From Bacillota bacterium (GTDB taxonomy: Bacteria > Bacillota > Clostridia > Lachnospirales > Lachnospiraceae), in NCBI GenBank assembly GCA_023415055.1, contig JAEZLZ010000122.1:28462-92461 (forward strand): DNA of 64,000 nt. The letters run 5' to 3'. Shown here in pieces: positions 34,163 to 43,257 of the stretch; within the stretch, counting starts at the first letter, position 1; the number at the start of each line of letters is the position of its first letter. The position numbers and the translations under genes are program-made. The notes under the pieces were generated by a model. That model did no database searches and was not told the DNA's origin. It saw only the letters and a program-made list of their open reading frames with translations.

Positions 34163-34227
34163 CACCTTGTTCTTAGAAATCAATAACGCGATGTTATAAA
34201 TCATATAACCAAAGGAGAGAATATCAA

Positions 34228-35865
34228 ATGGAAAATAAGATGTTTTGTTATCAATGTCAAGAGGCAGCAAACTGTACCGGTTGTACCTTATCCGGTGTAT
34301 GCGGTAAAACTCCCGCTCTTGCAAGAATGCAGGATCTGTTAATCTACGTAACCAAGGGCTTAAGCGCTGTAACAACCGCTCTCAGAACACAGGGTGAACA
34401 GATCGACGCTAGTGTAGATCACTATGTGACCATCAACTTATTCACCACCATTACCAATGCTAACTTTGATGACGAGATTTTTTATAAAAGAGTATTAGAA
34501 ACCTTAAGAATAAAGAACGAGCTGTTAAGTAAGGTAGCCGATACCACAAAGCTTCCAGAGGCAGCTCTTTGGAACGGTACCACCAGAGAAGAATTAGATA
34601 CAAAGAGTGTCAAGGTCGGCGTTCTTGCAACTGAGAATGAAGATGTAAGAAGCCTTCGCGAGCTGATCGTTTACGGCTTAAAGGGTCTTGCTGCTTACAT
34701 GAAGCATGCAAATGAGCTTCGTTACGATAATGCAGACATCAGTGCATTTATGCAGAAGGCACTGGCAGCTACCTTAGATGACACCTTGAGCGCAGATGCA
34801 CTTGTTGCTCTTACTTTAGAGACCGGTAAGTTTGGCGTAGACGGTATGGCATTACTGGATACAGCAAATACCAGCACCTATGGCAATCCGGAAATCACTA
34901 AGGTAAATATCGGTGTTGGTAATAAGCCCGGTATCTTAATATCCGGCCACGATTTAAGAGACTTAGAGCAGTTACTGGAGCAGACCGAAGGAACCGGAGT
35001 TGACGTATATACTCACTCTGAGATGCTTCCCGCTCACTACTATCCTTCCTTCAAGAAGTACACCAACTTCGTAGGTAACTACGGAAATGCATGGTGGAAG
35101 CAGAAGGAAGAGTTCGAAAGCTTCAACGGACCGATCCTGATGACTACCAACTGTGTCGTTCCTCCGGCTGCTTCTTATAAGAACAGACTCTTTACTACCG
35201 GTGCTTCCGGCGTTGCAGGCTGCACTCACATCGAGAGAGATGAGAACGGTTACAAGGACTTCTCTCAGATCATCGAGCTTGCAAAGACATGTGCAGCTCC
35301 TACCCAGATCGAAAACGGCGAGATCATCGGTGGCTTTGCACACAACCAGGTACTTGCACTTGCTGATCAGGTTGTTGGCGCAGTAAAATCCGGCGCAATT
35401 AAGAAATTCTTCGTTATGGCAGGCTGCGACGGACGTCAGAAGTCCAGAAGCTACTATACCGAATTTGCTGAGGCCCTGCCAAAGGATACCGTAATCTTAA
35501 CTGCAGGCTGTGCAAAGTACAGATATAATAAGCTCAACTTAGGTGATATCAATGGTATCCCGAGAGTGCTGGATGCAGGTCAGTGTAATGACTCCTACTC
35601 CTTAGCTCTGATTGCATTAAAGTTAAAGGAAGTATTCGAGCTTCAGGATATCAACGAGCTTCCCATTGCCTTCAATATCGCATGGTATGAGCAGAAGGCC
35701 GTGATCGTGCTTCTTGCCCTTCTTTACTTAGGCGTAAAGAACATTCACTTAGGACCCACATTACCCGCCTTCTTATCTCCGAATGTTGCAAATGTTCTGG
35801 TTGAGACCTTCGGTATCGCTGGAATTGGCACAGTAGAGGATGACATCCAGTTATTCACAGCATAA
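34228..35865 (+). CDS. hcp: Hydroxylamine reductase / hybrid-cluster protein Hcp
   Basis: A 545-residue Hcp (prismane protein). Its N-terminus has C7-x2-C10-x8-C19-x5-C25, binding the [4Fe-4S] cluster, a spacing found in anaerobes. Later Cys/Glu ligands of the hybrid 4Fe-2O-2S cluster appear in TTNCVVPP, GASGVAGC, TAGCAKYRYN and AGQCNDSYSL. Hcp reduces hydroxylamine in vitro and is thought to reduce nitric oxide in vivo. AAAGGAG precedes the ATG. The gene is divergent from a Crp/Fnr regulator and is followed by a hypothetical and a hemerythrin gene that may form a nitrosative/oxidative stress set with it. Confidence 0.96.
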   Translation: MENKMFCYQCQEAANCTGCTLSGVCGKTPALARMQDLLIYVTKGLSAVTTALRTQGEQIDASVDHYVTINLFTTITNANFDDEIFYKRVLETLRIKNELLSKVADTTKLPEAALWNGTTREELDTKSVKVGVLATENEDVRSLRELIVYGLKGLAAYMKHANELRYDNADISAFMQKALAATLDDTLSADALVALTLETGKFGVDGMALLDTANTSTYGNPEITKVNIGVGNKPGILISGHDLRDLEQLLEQTEGTGVDVYTHSEMLPAHYYPSFKKYTNFVGNYGNAWWKQKEEFESFNGPILMTTNCVVPPAASYKNRLFTTGASGVAGCTHIERDENGYKDFSQIIELAKTCAAPTQIENGEIIGGFAHNQVLALADQVVGAVKSGAIKKFFVMAGCDGRQKSRSYYTEFAEALPKDTVILTAGCAKYRYNKLNLGDINGIPRVLDAGQCNDSYSLALIALKLKEVFELQDINELPIAFNIAWYEQKAVIVLLALLYLGVKNIHLGPTLPAFLSPNVANVLVETFGIAGIGTVEDDIQLFTA

Positions 35866-36019
35866 TCAGACACATTAAAACACTACAAGATACAGAAGCC
35901 CCGGGCGTTGAACCCTGGACAGAATAAACCTGACCTGCCGGATTAATCACCATGACTTTACTCCGGTAGGTCATTTAACTAAGTAATACTATTGTAACCC
36001 TCGCTGAAAGGATCGTAAT

Positions 36020-36637
36020 ATGAGCGCATTTTTAGGACCAATTCATTATTGGCTTTATAACAAAATAACTCTTCAGCAGTCCATCGTCAATGAGCTCAGC
36101 AGCCTCGGCGAACAATACGGACTTAACCTGAAGGCAGAAACAGAGGATCGTTACGGTAAGTTCGAGAACCGACCTCTGGAGGAAATGGTTGATACCGGCA
36201 ATATCCATGGGTGGCTGCAGGAACGCGTCTCCCAGGTCGAATATAAATATGCGTATGTTGTTATCGAATTGGCAAAGACGCTCCCGGATGCTCTCGATAC
36301 TCTAAAGAGCGCTCTGTACAATGCCGGTCTTAACCAGGCAAAAACTCTACACCAGGATACTACTAAGCCCAAGGCAGACGAGCTGTTCAAGCTGATTACC
36401 GATCAGCTGTTGGACGGAATGCCCTGTGATCATGCATATCGTCTTACCTCGAAGAGTGATACGGAAGCGATCTGGACCAGAAATCTCTGTGTCCATACGC
36501 CCTATTGGGTGGAGCTTGGTGGAGATATCCGTCTGTACTATGAGCTCCGGGAATCCTGGCTTATGGGCTTTGTTCAGGAATTTAGCTACTCTCTCGAGAA
36601 GAAGGATGATACCACCTATCGCATCATTCTGGCTTAA
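36020..36637 (+). CDS. Conserved hypothetical protein between hcp and hemerythrin genes
   Basis: A 205-residue soluble protein beginning MSAFLGPIHYWLYNKI. I recognise this N-terminal pattern as recurrent in clostridial genomes but know no function for it. It has several His, Cys and Trp residues (MPCDHAYRLTS, CVHTPYWVELGG) that could bind a metal or heme, though no established motif is present. It follows hcp by 154 bp and precedes the hemerythrin gene by 141 bp on the same strand, so a redox or NO-related role is guessed from context. GAAAGGA precedes the ATG. Confidence 0.75.
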   Translation: MSAFLGPIHYWLYNKITLQQSIVNELSSLGEQYGLNLKAETEDRYGKFENRPLEEMVDTGNIHGWLQERVSQVEYKYAYVVIELAKTLPDALDTLKSALYNAGLNQAKTLHQDTTKPKADELFKLITDQLLDGMPCDHAYRLTSKSDTEAIWTRNLCVHTPYWVELGGDIRLYYELRESWLMGFVQEFSYSLEKKDDTTYRIILA

Positions 36638-36778
36638 GAATGTGACATCGTAAAGGGAAGATTCCTGATTTAAAGGAAGTATTCTTTACACTATAAAATT
36701 ATAAGGTAACTTCCTAATCGGATTATTGTATCCGTAAAACGTAGTTACTTCAGAATCAAATATGATTGGAGGCATAGC

Positions 36779-37336
36779 ATGGATAGCATAAAGCTGATGA
36801 TGGAGGAACACCAATATATTCTCCGTGTACTGGAGGTAGTACGCAGGGCTTGTTATGGTGTAATGAAGGGAGAAGCGATCAATTATGAGGATTTTGATCA
36901 AATAATTGATTTCATCCGAAATTATGCAGATGCCCATCACCACGGCAAAGAAGAGAAGCTTCTCTTTCAGGAGATGGTTACTCATCTCGGAGCCTTGGGA
37001 CAGAAATTAATTACCCACGGTATGCTGGTAGAGCACGATTCCGGACGTTTATTCATACAGGAATTGAGCACCGCCCTGGACCGGGTAAAGGCCGGAGATG
37101 ATAAGAGCCGATTGGATGTCATCGCAAATGCCATAGGCTATACTCACTTACTGAAGAGACATATCGAGAAAGAGGATTTGGTTGTGTATACCTTTGCTGC
37201 ACGCCAGTTATCCACAGAGATTATGGATAAAGTGAATCGGGACACCGCCCAATTTGAACAGGCTGCACTTGAGAAGGAAACAAAGAACTACTATGAACAG
37301 CTGGTAGCGAAGCTTGAAGAGAAATATCCTGCCTAG
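36779..37336 (+). CDS. Hemerythrin-domain protein
   Basis: A 185-residue four-helix protein with hemerythrin-like di-iron ligands in order: MMEEHQYILR (His11/Glu10), DAHHHGKEEKLLF (His-His-Glu), MLVEHDSGR (His/Glu) and LLKRHIEKEDLVVY (His...Glu-Asp). Such proteins bind O2, NO or store iron. It is the third stress-type gene after hcp and the 205-residue protein. A clear intrinsic terminator follows within 16 bp of the stop. GGAGG precedes the ATG. Confidence 0.88.
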   Translation: MDSIKLMMEEHQYILRVLEVVRRACYGVMKGEAINYEDFDQIIDFIRNYADAHHHGKEEKLLFQEMVTHLGALGQKLITHGMLVEHDSGRLFIQELSTALDRVKAGDDKSRLDVIANAIGYTHLLKRHIEKEDLVVYTFAARQLSTEIMDKVNRDTAQFEQAALEKETKNYYEQLVAKLEEKYPA

Positions 37337-37351
37337 ATCGACTAACGAAGT

Positions 37352-37384
37352 AAAGAGACTAATCCAAATCGGGTTAGTCTCTTT
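37352..37384 (+). terminator. Intrinsic terminator after the hemerythrin gene
   Basis: AAAGAGACTAA (37352-37362) pairs with TTAGTCTCTTT (37374-37384): an 11-bp stem with an 11-nt loop, followed by a TTTTT run ending in GCA. Confidence 0.88.
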
Positions 37385-37501
37385 TTGCATTTATTCATAT
37401 TTTCCACATCATTACCATATTATGTAGGATAGAACATATTTAGCACAAAAACTTTTTCACTATTAATGTTCAAGTAATAATAGCATATTGGAGGATATGA
37501 T

Positions 37502-39475
37502 ATGAAAAAACAATTAAGAACCTTATTCCTATTAATTCTAGCCATAGCTGTAATATTGGTAGCTTATCCTACTGCAACTGCATCCGCAAAACCAAAAAAT
37601 CATGGTAATGATCATCTAGGTAACTGGAAGGATTGGCAGGATGATCGGGCGAACTGGCAGAAGCATTGGGATGACTGGAATGATTATTGGCAAAAATGGT
37701 ATGATGATTGGAAGAAATATACCAAAGACAACCATGGCAATGACTATTCTGAATATGCAACCGATTATCTGGTCCTTGTCGCCCAGGCAGATGGAACTTA
37801 CTTAGCATATGATGATATCGCTTATTTAAGTAGCAGTAATAAGCTGATGGTACGAGCAAAAACCTTGGCTAAAGCCCTTGGGATATCCAATAAACAACTT
37901 TCCGGCACCGGCAAACATAAGAAGAGCTCTATAAGCTATGCATTAGATTACAAACTGAAGGTCTATTATCAATTCTATGATACCTCTTCCGATGCATCCT
38001 ATCAGTATATGGGATATCGCGGTGTTATCGTATACAGTAAGATTGCCAAGGTCAATGCTTTACCGTCTCTGTCTCAAGTCACAAATCTTGAGGACAATCC
38101 TTGGTATACTCAGAATAATTTCTCTAATAATGTCACCTACATTACGGTAAAACCCAGTACAGTATATCATGGAAGCTATTCCGAATATAAGTATACCGAG
38201 GCTACCTATCAAAGCCAGCAGACAACTACTCCTCTATTATTCAGCCTCTCTGAGGTATATGCTGCCTTTATTGCGGACGGCTTACCAAGTACCGGGGTAT
38301 ATGGATATGGGTATTGTGATACAACGATTACTCTGCAGGGTTATAACAATGCCAATGTGCTTGTCGGAGAGAGTAAATCTGTGACCGGTGCGTTCCTAAT
38401 TGATTTTCCTACTGCCACCCAGTTAAAAATCATCGGTGCAACCAAGAATCTGTTACTCGATTTTACTCCGGTAAAACCGATTGTTCTTACGGCTACCTCC
38501 TCTCTTGCCTTTAATCAAATTGCATGGCTCTATCCAAATGATAAATATGCAAGACAATATTTTATCCTTGCTGACCATATGAAGTTGACTCCGGTTAGCA
38601 TCAATTGTGGGTATGATTATTCCCGACGGATGCTTAATCCTACGAACTCAGAGGCAGTAGATTATTCAAATTCCTATCAGCGCATGACCGTCATATTAAA
38701 GCATACCGTTGCAGAGCCTACTCCTTCCGGCTGTTACTTCTATGCTGAGAAGACTTCTCAGCCGATTAACAGCAGTCTGGTTGTCTTTCCTGACACCGGT
38801 AGTGCAGTATTGGCACCTGATTACAACACAAAGCTTCTGCAGATGGTTAATTCCCTGAATAAAGTAGGCTTGAATACCTATTATCCAAGTAAGAACTGGG
38901 GGCGTCAGCTAATTATCAAGTTACCGGACAATACAACGAATACTGCCTATAACTTAATCTACCTTGATCCCTCTTATCTGAATCTGGACAATTTTTATGA
39001 TTATTATGCCCACTTGCATGAGATGGCACATTTTTACGAAGCAACGCAGCTTCATTACGGCTTCCGTTTTGAAGCCTGGACAGAAGGAAATGCTGCAACG
39101 CTGGCTAAGAAAACCATGGATTATATGGGTGTATCTCATTCCGATTCACAAGGTACAGATTTACTTGACAGTATCTATTCAACGAATTATAGCTTCCTCA
39201 CTCAGGATAATAAGAATAACTTCGAGACCTATTATCTGAATGTGACCGGCTGGAATGCATCCCTGATCGGATATCATTTTACTGATTTCTTGAAGGATAT
39301 CTACGGTAATGATGTTGTGTACCGTATACTACAGAAGGTATATGTGGCAAATATCCCGACGGGCTATGGCAGAAACAGCACCTATGATAAGCAGTTTACT
39401 GACTGCATCAAGGCCGCTACCTCCTCAAATGTGTTCAACATGTTTGTGGAATATTGCATCAACAAACAATCATAA
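37502..39475 (+). CDS. Secreted putative zinc metallopeptidase with Trp-rich N-terminus
   Basis: A 657-residue exported protein. The signal peptide is about residues 1-28 (LRTLFLLILAIAVILVAYPT, ending ASA-K). Residues 30-80 have a Trp/Asp/Lys-rich stretch (WKDWQDDRANWQKHWDDW) with W every 3-4 residues. Residues 85-200 look like a copper-amine-oxidase-N/stalk-type beta domain (VRAKTLAKALGIS). The C-terminal region has LHEMAHFYEATQ (HExxH zinc site, about residue 508), followed about 18 residues later by FEAWTEG, in line with a gluzincin. The exact peptidase family is not identified. It is not attached to the T4P or hcp genes; a hairpin promoter region follows. Confidence 0.72.
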   Translation: MKKQLRTLFLLILAIAVILVAYPTATASAKPKNHGNDHLGNWKDWQDDRANWQKHWDDWNDYWQKWYDDWKKYTKDNHGNDYSEYATDYLVLVAQADGTYLAYDDIAYLSSSNKLMVRAKTLAKALGISNKQLSGTGKHKKSSISYALDYKLKVYYQFYDTSSDASYQYMGYRGVIVYSKIAKVNALPSLSQVTNLEDNPWYTQNNFSNNVTYITVKPSTVYHGSYSEYKYTEATYQSQQTTTPLLFSLSEVYAAFIADGLPSTGVYGYGYCDTTITLQGYNNANVLVGESKSVTGAFLIDFPTATQLKIIGATKNLLLDFTPVKPIVLTATSSLAFNQIAWLYPNDKYARQYFILADHMKLTPVSINCGYDYSRRMLNPTNSEAVDYSNSYQRMTVILKHTVAEPTPSGCYFYAEKTSQPINSSLVVFPDTGSAVLAPDYNTKLLQMVNSLNKVGLNTYYPSKNWGRQLIIKLPDNTTNTAYNLIYLDPSYLNLDNFYDYYAHLHEMAHFYEATQLHYGFRFEAWTEGNAATLAKKTMDYMGVSHSDSQGTDLLDSIYSTNYSFLTQDNKNNFETYYLNVTGWNASLIGYHFTDFLKDIYGNDVVYRILQKVYVANIPTGYGRNSTYDKQFTDCIKAATSSNVFNMFVEYCINKQS

Positions 39476-39521
39476 TCGAAAATTTGTTCATATATCTCTT
39501 TTCCGAAGCGAAAAACTATGG

Positions 39522-39557
39522 TATACTAACCTACAGGATGCCGCTGTGCGGCATCCT
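39522..39557 (+). promoter_or_regulatory. Promoter -10 and initial hairpin upstream of the restriction endonuclease
   Basis: TATACT at 39522-39527 is a good -10; the -35 is weak. From about the predicted start, AGGATGCCGC (39536-39545) pairs with GCGGCATCCT (39548-39557), a GC-rich 10-bp stem with a 3-nt loop. It may be an attenuator or transcript-stabilising hairpin; the following TAAATAGC is not a convincing poly-U. Confidence 0.5.
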
Positions 39558-39656
39558 AAATAGCTTGAAAGAACAAGGAGTTTGCCCCTATCGATGAACT
39601 TCTCCATTCTTTCCTTGCGAAGATGTTTTTGCTTCGCACTATTAAGGAGTTGTGCC

Positions 39657-40526
39657 ATGAATATTGAAAAAGAAAACCTAATCAGAAATATCGTTGATTA
39701 TCATATAAGACAGTTTGTGGATGTAATGGAGACCCGCTACCGCCTTGAAGTTGAGGATCCGCTTGGGGTCATCAATGCGAAGAAGAACAATGCTTTTATC
39801 ACACAGTTAGGTGAGGAATTTATGTTCTATTCTGCTTTTGTCCGCTCCTTTGACAGCTCCTTTGGGAAGGTGTTAGAGAACATGGGCAATGCCATCGCTG
39901 AGATCTCCTATACAGTACGCGGTCGCATCGAGTCCTATCTGCTTCCCCAGCAGACGCAGCATATCGATTATCTTATGACTGCCTATGAGAAACGGGATGC
40001 GAAGCCCAACATCTCAGATTATATGAATTTTAACTGCCTCATACCCACGAACCTGACCAGCTTTCTCACCTCCCATGAGACCGATAATTACTTCTATGAT
40101 GAGGAGAAGGGCTGTCACTACTTAATCGAGCTAAAGGCCGGCGGCGATCTGGATAATAAGAAGGCCAAATCCGAGAAGATTGCTCTGCTGAATGAATTCT
40201 TTATCCTGAAGAATTCGCTCAAGAATGACGAGACCGTCCGCATCTACTTTGCCACCGCTTATAACAAGTTCGGTGAGGATGCTCCCTGGAAACAGGAGCG
40301 TGTTCAGACCTTTTTTGCGGAAGAGGAGCTACTCATCGGAAAGGCTTATTGGAATTTTGTCTGCAACGACCCGGAGGGCTATCAGGTGATCTTTGACCAG
40401 TACCGGATCAGCTCAGAATATATGAAAGCTGCCTTGGAGCGAATCAAGTATCTGTATTTTCATACTGAGAAGACCATTGCGAATCAACTTTCTTTGCAGG
40501 AATTTATGACCTTGGACATTACATGA
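39657..40526 (+). CDS. Type II restriction endonuclease, TdeIII-like
   Basis: A 289-residue protein. The middle region DNYFYDEEKGCHYLIELKAGGDLDN contains a PD-(D/E)XK-type core, with E-x-K in IELKAGGD. The overall sequence matches my recollection of the TdeIII family of restriction enzymes, but that is unverified, and the recognition site cannot be read from sequence. It is followed 55 bp later by a DNA methyltransferase, as expected of a type II restriction-modification pair. The start at 39657 is chosen for AAGGAG 7 bases upstream; the longer frame starting at 39582 has no site. Confidence 0.78.
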   Translation: MNIEKENLIRNIVDYHIRQFVDVMETRYRLEVEDPLGVINAKKNNAFITQLGEEFMFYSAFVRSFDSSFGKVLENMGNAIAEISYTVRGRIESYLLPQQTQHIDYLMTAYEKRDAKPNISDYMNFNCLIPTNLTSFLTSHETDNYFYDEEKGCHYLIELKAGGDLDNKKAKSEKIALLNEFFILKNSLKNDETVRIYFATAYNKFGEDAPWKQERVQTFFAEEELLIGKAYWNFVCNDPEGYQVIFDQYRISSEYMKAALERIKYLYFHTEKTIANQLSLQEFMTLDIT

Positions 40527-40581
40527 CGACAGTTTCTGATATAATCAGTTCGGATAGAGAACGAGAGGAGATTACCCCCTT

Positions 40582-41301
40582 ATGATAGACGTAAATACCA
40601 TAGATAAATACCTGTTGATGCACGGTGATTGTATGGAGAAGCTAAAAGAGATTCCGGACGGCAGCATCGATCTGATCCTTTGCGACCCGCCTTATAATCT
40701 TGCCAAATACTCCACCGGCAATATGAAATTTGACTGGAGAAGCGAGATCAATAATGACGTGGCCAAGTGGGACCTCAAAGAATTGGCACCTCTGGATTTT
40801 CTTGAGGAATTTAAGCGCGTGCTTTCCCCCACCGGCAACATCTTTGTTTTCACCAGCTATAACTTGATCGGAAAGTGGCACGAGGTCTTTGACAGCGAGT
40901 TCGATACCTTTCAATTCATGGTTTGGCATAAGACAAACCCCATTCCCAATATCCGCAAGTCCTCCTTTCTCAACAGTTGCGAGCTGATTGTGTGTATGTG
41001 GAACAAAGGACATACCTGGAACTTCTCCAAGCAGAATGAGATGCATAATTTCATTGAAAGCCCCATCTGCATGGGTAGTGAGCGCCTGAAGGAACCCAAG
41101 CATCCCACTCAGAAGCCGCTTGCCGTGCTGAAGAAGATTATCAACGTCGCCAGCAACGAGAATGACATCGTTCTCGATATGTTCATGGGTGTTGCCTCCA
41201 CCGGTGTGGCTGCCAGAGAGCTGAACCGCCGCTTCATCGGAATCGAGATTGACGATACCTATTATGAAGCCTGTGAGAAACGAATGGGTGATACAAAGTA
41301 G
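40582..41301 (+). CDS. DNA methyltransferase of the type II R-M system
   Basis: A 239-residue amino-methyltransferase of the DPPY class: catalytic CDPPYNLAKYS (about residues 34-44) and SAM-binding VLDMFMGVASTGVAA (about residues 195-209). The catalytic motif precedes the SAM motif, the beta-class order. It methylates exocyclic amino groups (N6-adenine or N4-cytosine) and should protect the genome from the upstream endonuclease. No target-recognition domain is obvious beyond the short central part. AGGAG lies 11 bases before the ATG. A terminator at 41327-41370 follows. Confidence 0.9.
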   Translation: MIDVNTIDKYLLMHGDCMEKLKEIPDGSIDLILCDPPYNLAKYSTGNMKFDWRSEINNDVAKWDLKELAPLDFLEEFKRVLSPTGNIFVFTSYNLIGKWHEVFDSEFDTFQFMVWHKTNPIPNIRKSSFLNSCELIVCMWNKGHTWNFSKQNEMHNFIESPICMGSERLKEPKHPTQKPLAVLKKIINVASNENDIVLDMFMGVASTGVAARELNRRFIGIEIDDTYYEACEKRMGDTK

Positions 41302-41326
41302 AAGCTGGAATTGGAATCGAACATAA

Positions 41327-41370
41327 AAAAGCTCCTCATCCCGCATATTAGCCGCGGTAGAGGAGCTTTT
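41327..41370. terminator. Bidirectional terminator between MTase and chemoreceptor
   Basis: AAAAGCTCCTC (41327-41337) pairs with GAGGAGCTTTT (41360-41370), an 11-bp stem around a GC-rich loop. T-rich tails exist on both sides. It separates the convergent methyltransferase and chemoreceptor genes. Confidence 0.82.
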
Positions 41371-41454
41371 CCTATTGTATTCGTAATTGGTTTACCTTTC
41401 GGTTGTATCGAAACATTCGTCGCAGATTCTAAGGTTGAAATTATTTCGTATTAT

Positions 41455-43257
41455 CTAGATTCTAAAGTTCGCTATCTCAACCTTTAATCTCTCTGTACTT
41501 TCCCTGGATGCCTCAACCTGCTTCGTTACCTCGTTCGACATATCTGTGATGCTGGAGATCTTCTCTGCAATATCTCCGGTGCCTACCGCACCTTCGCCTG
41601 CCGCATGCGCTACTTCTCCTACGGAGGTCATAATATTCTGAATCGAGGATAGCAGCTCTTCTGAGGTTGCACTAAAATCGGTGATGATACCATCGATATA
41701 TATTGCATCGTCCATATAAGCACTTGCAACACCTGCAAGGCGTTCAAAGCTCTCCGTGATATCTGATGATACAAAGTTCAGAAGAGATCCCGCACTGCCG
41801 GACAGATTCTCAACTGCCAAAGTAACCTCCTGGGTTACCTCCTGAATCCTCCCAACTGCTTTCTTCGACTGCTCCGCCAGCTGACGTATCTCATCCGCTA
41901 CAACCGCAAAGCCCTTTCCACTCTCTCCGGCTCTTGCCGCTTCGATAGAAGCATTTAAGGCAAGCAGATTTGTCTGCGCTGTAATCTTCATGATAGAATC
42001 GGACAACATATTGATCTGAGATACGATCTTTGCCTGTTCCAGCGCTTGCTGCAGCTTACCCGCAATTTCCTGCTGCAGCTCTTTCGTCTTCTTCTGCGTT
42101 AACTCAACGTCAGACTTGGTTCCCTCAGCACGTTTACTGATCTCAACAACTTGAAGTGCCGCATCCTGTGATTTCTCTGCGATGGTCTTGGAGGCTGTCT
42201 CAATCTCTGTAGAGGTATTGGACATCTCCTCAGCAGAAGCTGCCGTCTCTTCCATACTTGCTGCCAGCTCTTCTGTGGTTGCTGCCACATCCTCAATATT
42301 TCCGTTCAGATCCTTCATATTGTTATTGATGTGCTCGACGATTCCGATGATGTTATCTGCTTCCTGCTTCGTATTGCCTACCAGCTTCGCTACTGAATTC
42401 TTCATTCCCTCCAGATCCCTCGACAAGTTACCGAAGTCATCTCTTCGCTCTTCGTAACCAGCCGGAAGGGTGATCGTAAAGTCACCGGTGGAAAGCGTAT
42501 TCAGATAATGTCCAAAGGTCTTAAAATCACGATTCAGCATCCGGGAGATATAAAACGTAACAATACCGGCAAACAATACCGCTGCCATAAAGCTTAATGC
42601 AAAGGACAGTATGTCCTGCTTCAAATCCTTACTCTCCTCTGCTTCCAGTGCTGCGATCTCCTGATCGATGTAATCCGTATAATTACCCGTACCAACGACC
42701 CATTCATAAGGTTTAAATGCTAAGCTGTAGCCTCTCTTCGGAAGTGCTTCTGTCTCACCGGCCTTAGGAAACCAATAATCTGTGAAGCCGCCGCCTTCCT
42801 TCTGACCATTTTCAATAATTGCCTTGATTAGATAAAACCCATTTACATCTTTGAGCTCATAACGGTTTGTTCCCTCGGTCTCATTTCCCAGCAGAACAAT
42901 GTTGTCACCTTGATAAGTATCGATCCAGAAATAACCGTTCTCACCATATCTGAGTTCACGGACTAGGTCTGCTGCCAGCTTCTTCGCCTGCTCCTCTGTA
43001 TATTCTCCTGCTACCTGCTTATTGTAGATCGTGTTAATCAAGCTGATGGCATTCTCCACCTGATTCTGAATATTCATGTCATAGCTGGTACGGATACTTT
43101 GTTCCAGTTTGGTTACCATTTTCTCCGTATTCCTAATCTGATTACTTAAAGCCAGTACGGACATCCATATGGTAACAAGAAGCATAAATACTGCCAGAAT
43201 AACAATTTTCGTTCTTACCTTGAGATGCTTGAGCACATTACCTCGTCTTAACTTCAT
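41455..43257 (-). CDS. Methyl-accepting chemotaxis protein with single Cache domain
   Basis: A 600-residue chemoreceptor: TM1 about residues 18-37 (IVILAVFMLLVTIWMSVLAL), an extracellular sCache_2-type domain about residues 50-200 (GYFWIDTYQGDNIVLLGNE; later YEWVVGTGNYTDYID), TM2 about 215-237, then HAMP and the signalling coiled coil with the conserved hairpin tip (LALNASIEAARAGESGKGFA and VVADEIRQLAEQS). Ligand unknown. GGAGGG lies 7 bases before the ATG. It is probably a single gene, ending before the shared terminator. Its promoter region is the 327-bp spacer upstream. Confidence 0.93.
   Translation of the reverse strand: MKLRRGNVLKHLKVRTKIVILAVFMLLVTIWMSVLALSNQIRNTEKMVTKLEQSIRTSYDMNIQNQVENAISLINTIYNKQVAGEYTEEQAKKLAADLVRELRYGENGYFWIDTYQGDNIVLLGNETEGTNRYELKDVNGFYLIKAIIENGQKEGGGFTDYWFPKAGETEALPKRGYSLAFKPYEWVVGTGNYTDYIDQEIAALEAEESKDLKQDILSFALSFMAAVLFAGIVTFYISRMLNRDFKTFGHYLNTLSTGDFTITLPAGYEERRDDFGNLSRDLEGMKNSVAKLVGNTKQEADNIIGIVEHINNNMKDLNGNIEDVAATTEELAASMEETAASAEEMSNTSTEIETASKTIAEKSQDAALQVVEISKRAEGTKSDVELTQKKTKELQQEIAGKLQQALEQAKIVSQINMLSDSIMKITAQTNLLALNASIEAARAGESGKGFAVVADEIRQLAEQSKKAVGRIQEVTQEVTLAVENLSGSAGSLLNFVSSDITESFERLAGVASAYMDDAIYIDGIITDFSATSEELLSSIQNIMTSVGEVAHAAGEGAVGTGDIAEKISSITDMSNEVTKQVEASRESTERLKVEIANFRI

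Noticed and set aside
34064..34375. 103-codon minus-strand frame across the hcp promoter and start
   Set aside because: It overlaps the hcp start and the operator, has no ribosome binding site and no recognisable product.
40642..41346. 234-codon minus-strand frame opposite the methyltransferase
   Set aside because: The plus strand encodes an intact DPPY methyltransferase with SAM motif; the antisense frame has no supporting signals.
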